From: Christensenella timonensis
GTDB lineage: Bacteria; Bacillota; Clostridia; Christensenellales; Christensenellaceae
Direction: 5' to 3'
Assembly (NCBI RefSeq): GCF_900087015.1
Contig: NZ_FLKP01000002.1
Span: 1,736,001 to 1,800,000 of the forward strand
Length of the DNA: 64,000 bases
In this document: in pieces, positions 44,322-56,059 of the stretch
Layout: the number at the start of each line of letters is the position of its first letter
Numbering within the stretch: position 1 is the stretch's first letter
Position numbers and translations under genes: made by a program
Notes under the pieces: model-generated
The model's database searches: none
What the model was told of the DNA's origin: nothing
Seen by the model: only the letters and a program-made list of their open reading frames with translations

Positions 44322-45779
44322 TTAGATCAGGGCCAGTACAATGAAGTTCAGGACGAACAGGATGGTAGCCACGATCAGGATCGGGTGCAGCTCTTTTGCC
44401 TTACCGCGAATGATCTTAACGATGCAGTAGAACAGGAAGCCTGCTGCGATACCGTAAGAGATGCTGTAGCAAAGCGCCATGAACACGCCCGCGAAGAAGG
44501 CAGGAACCGCTTCTTCGAAGTCCCCCCACTTGATGTCCTTGAAGGCTGCCATCATCATGATACCGACCGCAATAAGCGCCGGGGCGGTTGCCTGGGAAGG
44601 CACGATGCCCATGACCGGCGCCAGGAACATACACGCCAGGAAGATGAGCGCCGTAACTACACTGGTTAGTCCTGTACGCCCGCCTGCGCCGATACCCGCC
44701 GCGCTCTCCACGTAAGTTGTCGTATTGGATGTCCCGAATACAGCGCCTACGGATGTAGCGATCGCATCTGCGAAAAGGGCTTTATCCATTTTGGATTTGA
44801 ATCCCTTGCTCGTTTCCATCATCTTCATGTCATCCGCACTGAAGATGCCGCTCCTGCGGCCCGTTCCGATGAACGTGCCGATCGTATCGAAGGTATCCGA
44901 TATACTGAAGGCAAAGATCGTCATAATGACCATGAGTATCTTATCCGGATCTGCAAACAGCGTTTGCATCCCCTCCGGCCCGAAGGCGGCACCAAAGGTC
45001 GTGCCGAGATCCTGGAAAGAAGCGCTTAAGCTGTCCGCAGCGAAATTTACTGTAGAAAGGTCAACTACGCCCATCGGGATACCGATCACTGTTGTCGCGA
45101 TGATGCCGATGAGGATCGCGCCTTTCACCTTTGCAACCAACAGGATGATCGTCAGAACGATACCAATAATAGCGAGAATAACTGCCGGTGAATTGAAGGT
45201 GACCAATGCCGGAACCGCACCGCCCGAAGAAACCACGCTCGTGATTCCCGAGTAGGCCGCATCCGCCGCAAACGGCGCGCCATTGATGGACATGATCGTA
45301 CCCGGATCGGATGTGAATTGGATGATGCCAGCATTCTTGATACCGATATAGGCTACAAAGATACCAATACCGCCGCCAATCGCGTTTTGCAAGGATTCCG
45401 GAATAGATTTGATGATTGCTTTTCTAAGTTTGGTCACCGTAATCACAATGTTTACGATACCACAGATGAATACCATAGCAAGCGCCTGCTGCCAGGTAAA
45501 GCCAAGTGCGAAGCATACCGTGTAGGTAAAGAACGCATTGAGACCCATACCGGGAGCCTGTGCGTACGGTACATTTGCAAACAGTCCCATTACGAGCGTG
45601 CCGATCGCCGCTGCAATGATCGTTGCCAAGAATACCGCCTGAGAAGGCATGCCTGTCGCCGAAAGGATGCTCGGGTTTACAAAGATGATGTAAGACATCG
45701 CAAAGAACGTTGTAAAACCGGCAATGACTTCGGTTGAAGCTTTTGTGCCATTCTCTTTGAGTTTAAAAAACTTTTCCAT
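44322..45779 (-). CDS. Purine (adenine/guanine/hypoxanthine) permease, AzgA/NCS2 type
   Basis: The 485-residue protein has about 12-14 membrane helices. It carries the AzgA-type segments TFFAMSYIIFVNPSIL, QAPGMGLNAFFTYTVC and GTSNTTTYVESAAGIGAGGRTGLTSV. It imports free purine bases with protons. A GGAGGT site precedes the ATG. It lies at the head of the purine operon behind a cluster of CGAA palindromes, so salvage and synthesis appear to be controlled together. The exact base cannot be told. Confidence 0.88.
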   Translation of the reverse strand: MEKFFKLKENGTKASTEVIAGFTTFFAMSYIIFVNPSILSATGMPSQAVFLATIIAAAIGTLVMGLFANVPYAQAPGMGLNAFFTYTVCFALGFTWQQALAMVFICGIVNIVITVTKLRKAIIKSIPESLQNAIGGGIGIFVAYIGIKNAGIIQFTSDPGTIMSINGAPFAADAAYSGITSVVSSGGAVPALVTFNSPAVILAIIGIVLTIILLVAKVKGAILIGIIATTVIGIPMGVVDLSTVNFAADSLSASFQDLGTTFGAAFGPEGMQTLFADPDKILMVIMTIFAFSISDTFDTIGTFIGTGRRSGIFSADDMKMMETSKGFKSKMDKALFADAIATSVGAVFGTSNTTTYVESAAGIGAGGRTGLTSVVTALIFLACMFLAPVMGIVPSQATAPALIAVGIMMMAAFKDIKWGDFEEAVPAFFAGVFMALCYSISYGIAAGFLFYCIVKIIRGKAKELHPILIVATILFVLNFIVLALI

Positions 45780-45828
45780 ATGATACCTCCTACAATTAGA
45801 ATATATAAGTATAAAAACTCATATAGGT

Positions 45829-45857
45829 ATCATACTAAATTAAAGGCATGGCCGCAA
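45829..45857 (-). promoter_or_regulatory. Promoter of the permease-purine operon
   Basis: On the minus strand TTGCGG (45857-45852), a 17-base spacer and TATGAT (45834-45829) precede azgA by about 50 bases. Confidence 0.55.
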
Positions 45858-45863
45858 TATTAA

Positions 45864-45916
45864 TACGAATTATTATATGATTATCGAATTAATAGTTCGT
45901 ATTATTACGAACTATT
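45864..45916. promoter_or_regulatory. PurBox-like palindrome cluster upstream of the purine operon
   Basis: A perfect palindrome joins AATAGTTCGTA (45891-45901) and TACGAACTATT (45906-45916) with 4 bases between. A third copy, TACGAATTATT (45864-45874), is 42 bases from the last, about four helical turns. The CGAA core resembles the PurR PurBox of Bacillus (consensus with CCGAAC). The cluster lies just upstream of the -35 box. Confidence 0.55.
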
Positions 45917-45941
45917 GTACAGGCGAAATAACTGAATTCCT

Positions 45942-46358
45942 TTATTTATCCAGTTTTTTTGCGTGACATTCGCTGCACATTGCATCATGCAGTGAAATAA
46001 TACCACCGCACACGCTGCAGGTATATTTAGCTTGCTGCTGTCGCATAAAGTTCTCCACTCCACTCTTCTTTGCCACTTTACTATTTTCGATCAGGCTCGT
46101 TTGGTATTTCGTCCGATAGCCCTTTTCCAACCTTTTGATTACGGCACAGGGATGTTCTTCGCACATAAAGCAATACGAAATACCTTTTTCCCTGATACAG
46201 TCCTTGATTTTGCATTTTCGGCAATGCGGCGGCTTGTATTCCTTCACTGAGAAACAACCCACACATGGTTTTGGGGAATCACAATGCTTATAACAGACCA
46301 TACAGTTCATTCCGCAGGGTGCAAGCATATTGGGATCGATTGTTTCCGGCATTTTCAT
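45942..46358 (-). CDS. Cysteine-rich DUF3795-type protein
   Basis: The 138 residues hold sixteen Cys, arranged as repeated CxxC-type pairs: APCGMNCMVCYKHC, PCVGCF, HCRKCKIKDC, CFMCEEHPC and a C-terminal zinc-ribbon-like CSVCG...CSECH. The APCGMNC start fits the DUF3795 family of unknown function. It probably binds zinc or an Fe-S cluster. It stands alone between the purine promoter region and a long intergenic gap. Confidence 0.7.
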   Translation of the reverse strand: MKMPETIDPNMLAPCGMNCMVCYKHCDSPKPCVGCFSVKEYKPPHCRKCKIKDCIREKGISYCFMCEEHPCAVIKRLEKGYRTKYQTSLIENSKVAKKSGVENFMRQQQAKYTCSVCGGIISLHDAMCSECHAKKLDK

Positions 46359-46777
46359 GGTGAACGCTTCCCTTCCATCAATATCAATAAACTGCCCAAT
46401 ATCAGAAAATAGTTAAGATATGCTGCTTTCAGTGTTCGGAAAGAAGATACGCGAACTAAAACAACATCTGGATCAGTATTTTCTTTGCTACCTTCAATTT
46501 CTGATTTTGATCCCTCATATAAATGTATTGTCGATGCTGCTTTTTAGTATAGCATACAAAACTCATTTAGAAAATAAATAACGACCAGTGTATATTCTAA
46601 TTTTCTTTACTTTATTCGGCATTTTACTATGTTCTTCGCTTTACATTTCAAGCGTGATATATGCGCTCATTAACTTAATAATGCGGCAGGCACATTATCT
46701 TCCGATAATTCTTTCCTTCTCGTTACCTGTGGTTCTTTCGTCTGTTTTTCCATTGGGAATAACACCTCCAAAAATAT
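46359..46777. other. Intergenic region without a supported gene
   Basis: This stretch of about 420 bases is AT-rich. It contains only a short hydrophobic GTG-start reading frame at 46588-46779 with no ribosome site, which I do not accept as a gene. No tRNA, known riboswitch or clear promoter was recognised. Confidence 0.5.
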
Positions 46778-46810
46778 AAAATAGGTGGTCATGATTACCA
46801 CCTATTTTTT
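46778..46810 (-). terminator. Terminator of the guaB-guaA transcription unit
   Basis: AAATAGGTGGT pairs with ACCACCTATTT and T/A tracts flank both sides. On the minus strand it lies about 65 bases past guaA. Confidence 0.82.
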
Positions 46811-46821
46811 GAAAAAATATG

Positions 46822-46875
46822 CTATTCCCACTCAAACGCCGTCCGGCTCAAACCAGCATGGTTAAGCCAAAAACC
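46822..46875 (-). other. In-frame remnant of a guaA-like C-terminus after the guaA stop
   Basis: Directly after the guaA TAA, the same frame continues for 17 codons and ends with TAFEWE and a TAG. This resembles the true guaA end (ATIEWE, TAA). The 3' nucleotides are similar too (TCCCACTCAA shared on the plus strand). It looks like a partial duplication of the 3' end of guaA. Confidence 0.4.
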
Positions 46876-48408
46876 TTACTCCCACTCAATCGTTGCCGGC
46901 GGCTTGCTCGTAATGTCATACACAATACGGTTGATGTGCGGTACCTCGTTGATAATGCGGTTGGAAATCACACCCAGTACGTCGTACGGTATGCGCGCCC
47001 AGTCCGCCGTCATCGCATCCACGCTCGTTACGCCGCGCAGGGCAACTGTGTAATCGTAGGTTCTCTCGTCACCCATTACGCCCACAGAGCGCATATCGGT
47101 CAGCACAGCAAAGTACTGCCAGATTTTTTCATCCAGTTCCGCTTTTGCGATTTCGTCGCGGAAGATAAAGTCTACGTCGCGCAAGAGATCAAGCTTTTCT
47201 TTTGTGATTTCGCCAATCACGCGGATCGCAAGTCCCGGGCCCGGGAACGGCTGGCGCCACACCATGTGGCGCGGCAATCCCAATTCTTCGCCCAGCTCGC
47301 GCACTTCATCTTTAAAGAGCTCGCGCAGCGGTTCAATGATTTCTTCAAAATCAACATGATCCGGCAGTCCGCCAACATTGTGGTGGCTCTTGATAAGCGC
47401 TGCATCGCCCACGCCGCTTTCCACAACATCGGGATAAATCGTTCCTTGTGCCAGGAAATGCACCTTGCCGATCTTTTTCGCTTCTTCCTCGAACACACGG
47501 ATAAACTCTTCGCCAATGATCTTACGCTTCTTTTCCGGCTCCGTAACGCCTGCGAGTTTCTCCAAAAAGCGCTGCTCCGCCTTGACGTGCACAAGATTCA
47601 TATCGAACTGCTTTTTGAATACGTTCTCTACTTCTTCGGGCTCATACTTGCGCATGAGGCCGGTGTCCACAAAGACGCATGTCAGGTTTTTGCCGATCGC
47701 CTTATGGAGCAGCACCGCGCATACGGAACTGTCCACACCGCCCGACAGGGCCAGCAATACCTTCTTGTCCCCTACCTTCTCACGAATCGCTTCGATCGAC
47801 TGTTTTGCATAATCATTCATATCCCAATCTCCTTTTGCACCGCATATATCAAATAAAAAATGCTCCAATATACTTTGTCCGTTTACCGTGTGCTGCACCT
47901 CCGGATGAAACTGCACGCCGTATATTTTCTTTTCGTCGTTTCCAAAGGCTGCCACCGGGCAGGAGGCCGTTCTTGCCAATATAGCAAATCCTTCCGGCGC
48001 CCTGTCGATGTAATCCATATGACTCATCCAGCATACGGATTCTTTTTCCATATCCTGCAACAGCACATTTTCCGCACTATACGTGATGTTCGTTTGTCCG
48101 TATTCCCCCGCCGGTGCCGAAGCGACATGCCCGCCCAGCTTCATGGAAAGCAGCTGGCTTCCATAACATATGCCCAGGATCGGGATGCCAAGATTGAATA
48201 TTTCCGTATCACAAACCGGCGCGCCTTCCTCATATACACTTTTGGGGCCGCCTGTAAAAATAATTCCAATTGGCTTCTTGTCTTTGATTGTCTCCGCGCT
48301 TGTCTGGTATGGCAGCAATTCAGCATAAACATGCGCTTCGCGCACCCTGCGTGCGATCAGCTGGTTATACTGCCCGCCAAAATCCAGCACAATGATTGTT
48401 TCCCTCAT
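46876..48408 (-). CDS. guaA: GMP synthase (glutamine-hydrolysing)
   Basis: The 510-residue enzyme has an N-terminal class I glutamine amidotransferase (catalytic Cys in GICYGSQLL, His and Glu in QFHPEVQHT). The ATP pyrophosphatase domain has PP-loop [10 protein letters not shown], and the C-terminal dimerisation domain ends KPPATIEWE. It turns XMP into GMP. Its ATG overlaps the stop of the larE-like gene by 4 bases, coupling it to guaB upstream. Confidence 0.96.
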   Translation of the reverse strand: MRETIIVLDFGGQYNQLIARRVREAHVYAELLPYQTSAETIKDKKPIGIIFTGGPKSVYEEGAPVCDTEIFNLGIPILGICYGSQLLSMKLGGHVASAPAGEYGQTNITYSAENVLLQDMEKESVCWMSHMDYIDRAPEGFAILARTASCPVAAFGNDEKKIYGVQFHPEVQHTVNGQSILEHFLFDICGAKGDWDMNDYAKQSIEAIREKVGDKKVLLALSGGVDSSVCAVLLHKAIGKNLTCVFVDTGLMRKYEPEEVENVFKKQFDMNLVHVKAEQRFLEKLAGVTEPEKKRKIIGEEFIRVFEEEAKKIGKVHFLAQGTIYPDVVESGVGDAALIKSHHNVGGLPDHVDFEEIIEPLRELFKDEVRELGEELGLPRHMVWRQPFPGPGLAIRVIGEITKEKLDLLRDVDFIFRDEIAKAELDEKIWQYFAVLTDMRSVGVMGDERTYDYTVALRGVTSVDAMTADWARIPYDVLGVISNRIINEVPHINRIVYDITSKPPATIEWE

Positions 48409-49211
48409 CTATCTGCATCCCTCCAAAATGATTTCAGTCCGTCGTCGATAATAATATGCGAGATGCCCAGTTCCTTCCCTTGCAGGAGAAGGCGATCCGC
48501 GACATCTTGTTTTTGACTGTCCTGTAACAGTTCCTCCGCCATCACCTGAACGCAATTTTTTTCCATGTGCACTTGCATCCTGCTGCGCGTATACCGCCTG
48601 ATATACTTTTCCGCTTCTTCAATGAAATCCAGCTTTTGCGCGTCGATGTCTACGCCTGGTGCAAAGCGGCACGCCAGGCAGCCATTTGCCGGCCGAATGT
48701 AATATGTCCTTCCGATCGCGCGCAACATGGCCTCTACATCCTGCCGTGTATATCCGAGCTCCAACAGCGGACTGATCGCTTGCACCTCACGGACGCTTCC
48801 AGCTAAGATCGTGCAGCTGTGGGCTCCTGCCGCCTTTCCGTCGAACAAAACCTGCGCGCCAACCCCCTGCGCCGCGTAAAACAATCTTTTTGAGATTTCG
48901 CATGCACACACTTCACAGCGTTTTTTTGCCGATGCCCCGATGATTTCCCGCACAGCAAGCAGCTCCGGCATCGCCACGCGCTCACTGCGCATTTTGGGAA
49001 AATCATCCAGTACTTCGTGCACACGGTAAATTTCTTCCTGCGTAAAAAACGGTGTATTAGCCGTCAGCAGCGGCGCACCTTTTCCATGCGACTCATAAAG
49101 GGCGCACACCAGCAATGCGGATGCGGTTCCACCGGAAAACGCAAGGGCCGCGTACGGATATTCTTCCATATATGCGACTAGTCTGCTGAAATCCTGCTGT
49201 GGCCCGTTCAT
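48405..49211 (-). CDS. LarE-like PP-loop protein with altered loop
   Basis: The 268 residues resemble LarE, the sulfur-donating enzyme of nickel-pincer cofactor synthesis. A PP-loop-type start is followed by [16 protein letters not shown], matching the LarE RCxxCK..L segment. [11 protein letters not shown] matches the CLASR region with the sacrificial Cys. The loop itself reads [10 protein letters not shown] where SGGVDS is usual; the Asp that helps bind ATP is missing. No larA, larB or larC lies nearby. It sits exactly between guaB (TAA-ATG junction) and guaA (4-base overlap). Confidence 0.7.
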   Translation of the reverse strand: MNGPQQDFSRLVAYMEEYPYAALAFSGGTASALLVCALYESHGKGAPLLTANTPFFTQEEIYRVHEVLDDFPKMRSERVAMPELLAVREIIGASAKKRCEVCACEISKRLFYAAQGVGAQVLFDGKAAGAHSCTILAGSVREVQAISPLLELGYTRQDVEAMLRAIGRTYYIRPANGCLACRFAPGVDIDAQKLDFIEEAEKYIRRYTRSRMQVHMEKNCVQVMAEELLQDSQKQDVADRLLLQGKELGISHIIIDDGLKSFWRDADR

Positions 49212-50696
<1,485 letters not shown>

Positions 50697-51194
50697 TTAT
50701 TTCATACTATGCTTGAGCATAATAATATACACAGCAGAGGACAGCCGGTTCAATCCCTTTTGGATGCTTGCGTTCGCATATGCGCCGAGCCCTGCGGCAA
50801 TGCAGATGCGCTCCGCCTGCCTGACTTTCGTCCGCAGCAGGTTGAGGACGGCAAACATCATGTCCGAATTTTCATCCGGGAACACATGCCCGGCGCCTAA
50901 ATATTGCTGGGGATGATAAGAGTAGTCCTGCAGTTCGTCAAGCGTGAGCCCAATCATACCGTTAAGTTCCAACGGCACAGCGCATGCTTCCGCGCGCATG
51001 AGATCGCGTATCACGCGTACAACATCCCGCAAATCGTCCGCCGCTTGGCGATCGCCCCGCTCTTTTGCAAATGCAAGCGCATACACGGCATAAGCAAGCA
51101 AGCTGTCTATCTCCCCGCGCAGCCTGATCTGCGGGTGGTCTTTACACACCGTTTCGCCCCCATAAAGGCAGGTTTTGTCTTCGCAGCCCTTCAT
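50697..51194 (-). CDS. PduO/MMAB-type cob(I)alamin adenosyltransferase-like protein
   Basis: The 165 residues show the family pattern in divergent form: CLYGGETVCKDHPQIRLRGEIDSLLAY near the start, and RTKVRQAERICIAAG plus GLNRLSSAVYIIML at the end. These match the ATP-binding start, the Arg helix and the LNRLSD end of PduO/MMAB enzymes. It may make adenosylcobalamin. Key residues differ enough that activity is unsure. It lies between tagO and guaB on the same strand. The corrinoid protein at 20284 shows that this cell uses cobamides. Confidence 0.65.
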   Translation of the reverse strand: MKGCEDKTCLYGGETVCKDHPQIRLRGEIDSLLAYAVYALAFAKERGDRQAADDLRDVVRVIRDLMRAEACAVPLELNGMIGLTLDELQDYSYHPQQYLGAGHVFPDENSDMMFAVLNLLRTKVRQAERICIAAGLGAYANASIQKGLNRLSSAVYIIMLKHSMK

Positions 51195-51233
51195 TCGTTC
51201 ACAGCACCCCTATCAAAAAACCGCATGGCATAG

Positions 51234-52337
51234 TTATGCTTGCGGCTTTTTCTCTTCTGTTTTTTTTGCTTGCTCTTCCTCGCTTGCTTCCGCGTCCAGC
51301 TTCTCAAGCATCTCGATATGATCCCTCTTCATGGAAAACCAGTTGATACATCCGATCACAAATGATACGACCAACACGATCACCGCCGCGCCAAACATTC
51401 TTTCTGCAAATAAAATTGCCGAAATTGCAAGCAGCGCGGAAATAGCGTATAGCAAAACAACGGACTGCTTTTGGTTCATACCCATGTCCACCAACCGGTG
51501 GTGCAGGTGTTTCCTGTCCGCATGGAAAGGACTTTGCCCTTTGAATACCCGGCGGATAATCGCAAATAACGTATCAAAAATCGGCAGGCCCAATACAAGG
51601 AACGGGATCACAAACGAAACCACCGCATTCACCTTGAAGAAGCCTTGGATGGAAATCACCGAGAGCACAAAACCAAGGAACGTAGCACCGACGTCGCCCA
51701 TGAATATTTTTGCCGGGTTCAGGTTGTAAGGCAGGAAGCCCAGGCACGAACCAGCCAAAACAGCCGCGATCACGGTGACCGTCGGATTCCCAGCGGAAAG
51801 CAGCGACACGGCCAGAAGTGCCAGGGAAGAAATCGCGGATATCCCGCAGGCAAGCCCGTCGAGCCCATCGATCAGGTTGATCGTATTGGTGATCGCTACG
51901 ATCCACAGCACTGTGATCGGGATCGCCCAGTTCCCAAAATATATAATCTGGTCAAAAAGCGTCACCTGCTTGATGACGATTCCCGAAAAGCACACGACCA
52001 ATGCCGCGCCGATCTGTACCAACAGCTTGATCCACGCCTTCAGGTCATAAATATCGTCAAACATGCCCATGATGGTGATCATAAGGGCGCCGAGGAGCAA
52101 GCCGACATAAGTGGAATCAAGCGGCACAAAAGCCATCACCCCAAAGGCAAAGGCAACAAATATAGCAAGCCCCCCCATCGTTGGGATCGGCTTGCTATGC
52201 ATCCTTCTATTATCTTTTGGAATATCCACTGCGCCGACCTTGATCGAAAATTTACGGACGAGCGGCGTTGTCGTATACGTCATGAAAAACGTAAACAGAA
52301 ACGCTATCAGGATCAACAAACCGCTGCGTAATTCCAT
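51234..52337 (-). CDS. tagO: Undecaprenyl-phosphate GlcNAc-1-phosphate transferase, TagO/WecA type
   Basis: The 367-residue membrane protein has about eleven helices. The catalytic loops are GMFDDIYDLK, NLIDGLDGLACG and HADRKHLHHRL. These fit the WecA/TagO branch rather than MraY. It attaches a sugar phosphate to the lipid carrier, starting teichoic acid or other surface polymers. The C-terminus is an acidic/Lys-rich tail (EEEQAKKTEEKK). It begins the run that continues into guaB. Confidence 0.88.
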   Translation of the reverse strand: MELRSGLLILIAFLFTFFMTYTTTPLVRKFSIKVGAVDIPKDNRRMHSKPIPTMGGLAIFVAFAFGVMAFVPLDSTYVGLLLGALMITIMGMFDDIYDLKAWIKLLVQIGAALVVCFSGIVIKQVTLFDQIIYFGNWAIPITVLWIVAITNTINLIDGLDGLACGISAISSLALLAVSLLSAGNPTVTVIAAVLAGSCLGFLPYNLNPAKIFMGDVGATFLGFVLSVISIQGFFKVNAVVSFVIPFLVLGLPIFDTLFAIIRRVFKGQSPFHADRKHLHHRLVDMGMNQKQSVVLLYAISALLAISAILFAERMFGAAVIVLVVSFVIGCINWFSMKRDHIEMLEKLDAEASEEEQAKKTEEKKPQA

Positions 52338-52386
52338 TCGAATCCCAAGGTCCTTTCGTAGATATCAAGATTAAAATATTACAAGA

Positions 52387-52410
52387 GCGGCAAAGCTTGC
52401 GCTTTGCCGC
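52387..52410 (-). terminator. Terminator of the clpC operon
   Basis: Perfect 10-bp arms GCGGCAAAGC (52387-52396) and GCTTTGCCGC (52401-52410) lie 23 bases past the clpC stop. The T tract is interrupted (TCTTGTAATATTTT). Confidence 0.75.
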
Positions 52411-52432
52411 ACTTGAACTTTGTTACATTATA

Positions 52433-54862
<2,430 letters not shown>

Positions 54863-54880
54863 AATAATCCTCCTAAACTC

Positions 54881-54938
54881 TGCCGTATCGCCTTATCGTC
54901 CCGGGATACGGCAGCTGCCGTTTTTCCGGCAAACGGCA
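54881..54938 (-). repeat. Two tandem hairpins sharing interchangeable arms, mcsA-clpC gap
   Basis: The first pairs TGCCGTAT (54881-54888) with ATACGGCA (54906-54913). The second pairs TGCCGTTT (54916-54923) with AAACGGCA (54931-54938). Because both share TGCCGT/ACGGCA, the outer arms could also pair with each other. Confidence 0.6.
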
Positions 54939-55009
54939 CGCCAATCGTTGCTGGCCTTTCTTTGCTTTGTTACTAATGTAAACGAACCAGCCTGTCCTAA
55001 ACAACCTTA

Positions 55010-55501
55010 TTAATCGGTTTTCCCTTCTTTATTACCCGCTTCTTTTGCGCGGATCTTATCCCTTAGTTCTGCGGCTTTTTCAAAATCTTCTGCCTCAATC
55101 GCCGCTTGGAGCTGCGCCTTCAAATCATCGGCCTTTTTTGTCGCCTGTTCTTTTGTGTCTGCAGGTTCCGGCTTACCGAGGTTGATTTCCGGCAATTCGA
55201 TCCCGCCCACAAGCGGGCCGCCGACGTCATCAAATTCCATACTGCGCCGATCCCGCGGCGCTGCCGAAACGCCTCCTAACAGGCTGCCCATACCAAACAT
55301 ATTGCTAAGCCTGCCGGAACCGCGCTTCAATAAGCTCGTTTCAAACAAATCCCCAAAAAAACTTTCCGGTGAGAACGCATTCATCAAGCCCGGCTCTTTG
55401 CTCGCACACTCGCTGCACAGGTTCCGTTCCGTAGTGACGCCGTTCACACTCTGCTGTATATGTACATTCGCTTCCCTTTGTTTACATTTATCACATAACA
55501 T
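55010..55501 (-). CDS. mcsA: McsA-like zinc-binding UVR-motif protein
   Basis: The 163-residue protein starts with zinc pairs (LCDKCKQREA and LCSECASKEP). The middle is low-complexity. A UvrB/UvrC motif closes it (LKAQLQAAIEAEDFEKAAELRDKI). In Bacillus, McsA activates the arginine kinase McsB and controls CtsR. It starts one base after the ctsR stop. Since no mcsB follows, its partner here is uncertain; ClpC or CtsR direct control is possible. Confidence 0.88.
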   Translation of the reverse strand: MLCDKCKQREANVHIQQSVNGVTTERNLCSECASKEPGLMNAFSPESFFGDLFETSLLKRGSGRLSNMFGMGSLLGGVSAAPRDRRSMEFDDVGGPLVGGIELPEINLGKPEPADTKEQATKKADDLKAQLQAAIEAEDFEKAAELRDKIRAKEAGNKEGKTD

Positions 55502-55502
55502 A

Positions 55503-55970
55503 TCAATCGTCCTCCTTTAAAAGTGTTGATATCAAAATTTCCCTTAAAATACATGACCGTAGTTCATTCCTTATTTCACCCGGTACACATAGCGCCTTAT
55601 CCGATATTGCCGCCAGGATCAGGTTTTTCGACTTTTTATCGATCAGTCCCGTTTCCCGCATGCCTTCCACAAGCTCTGCCGCCTGGCGCATGCCTATGCC
55701 TCCCTGCAGCTTTTCATCGATGATATCGCTGATATACTCGCTTTCATCCACATCGAGCTGGATGACACGGATATAGCCGCCTCCGCCCCGCCTTGACTGC
55801 GTAATGTAACCCCGGTTTGGGGAAAACCTTGTAGTCAGGACGTAATTGATCTGGGAGGGCGCGCAATGAAAACGCTGCGCAAGCTCATTGCGCTGCAGCT
55901 CCGCCATTCCTTCGTCCTCCATCAATAGTTCCTTGATGAAATCCTCAATATGATCGCTCAATACCGACAT
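55503..55970 (-). CDS. ctsR: Heat-shock repressor CtsR
   Basis: The 155 residues include the N-terminal winged helix (NELAQRFHCAPSQINYVLTTRF) and the glycine-rich wing (RRGGGGYIRVIQL) that senses heat. The C-terminal dimerisation part ends LISTLLKEDD. It represses clp genes by binding a GGTCAAA direct repeat; an ideal site lies at its own promoter. It heads the ctsR-mcsA-clpC operon. Confidence 0.95.
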   Translation of the reverse strand: MSVLSDHIEDFIKELLMEDEGMAELQRNELAQRFHCAPSQINYVLTTRFSPNRGYITQSRRGGGGYIRVIQLDVDESEYISDIIDEKLQGGIGMRQAAELVEGMRETGLIDKKSKNLILAAISDKALCVPGEIRNELRSCILREILISTLLKEDD

Positions 55971-55986
55971 ATTCGCGCCTCCTTTC

Positions 55987-56003
55987 TTTGACTTTCTTTG
56001 ACC
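55987..56003 (-). promoter_or_regulatory. CtsR operator
   Basis: On the minus strand GGTCAAA (56003-55997), three bases, AGTCAAA (55993-55987) match the CtsR heptad repeat. It starts a few bases past the -10 box, at the expected transcription start. Confidence 0.9.
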
Positions 56004-56012
56004 TTCATATTT

Positions 56013-56040
56013 ATTATAACCGAAATTTTTTTATTGTAAA
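56013..56040 (-). promoter_or_regulatory. Sigma-A promoter of the ctsR operon
   Basis: TTTACA (56040-56035), 16 bases, TATAAT (56018-56013) on the minus strand. Confidence 0.8.
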
Positions 56041-56059
56041 CAGTTTCTTTAAAAATTAT

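Noticed and set aside
45780-45941. Purine (guanine/adenine) riboswitch before the permease
   Set aside because: The conserved TATA...CC/GG core and paired loops of the purine aptamer are absent; palindromic protein sites explain the region better.
46588-46779. 63-codon hydrophobic frame in the gap before guaA
   Set aside because: It begins with GTG without a ribosome site, runs into the terminator, and its hydrophobicity is what AT-rich DNA gives by chance.
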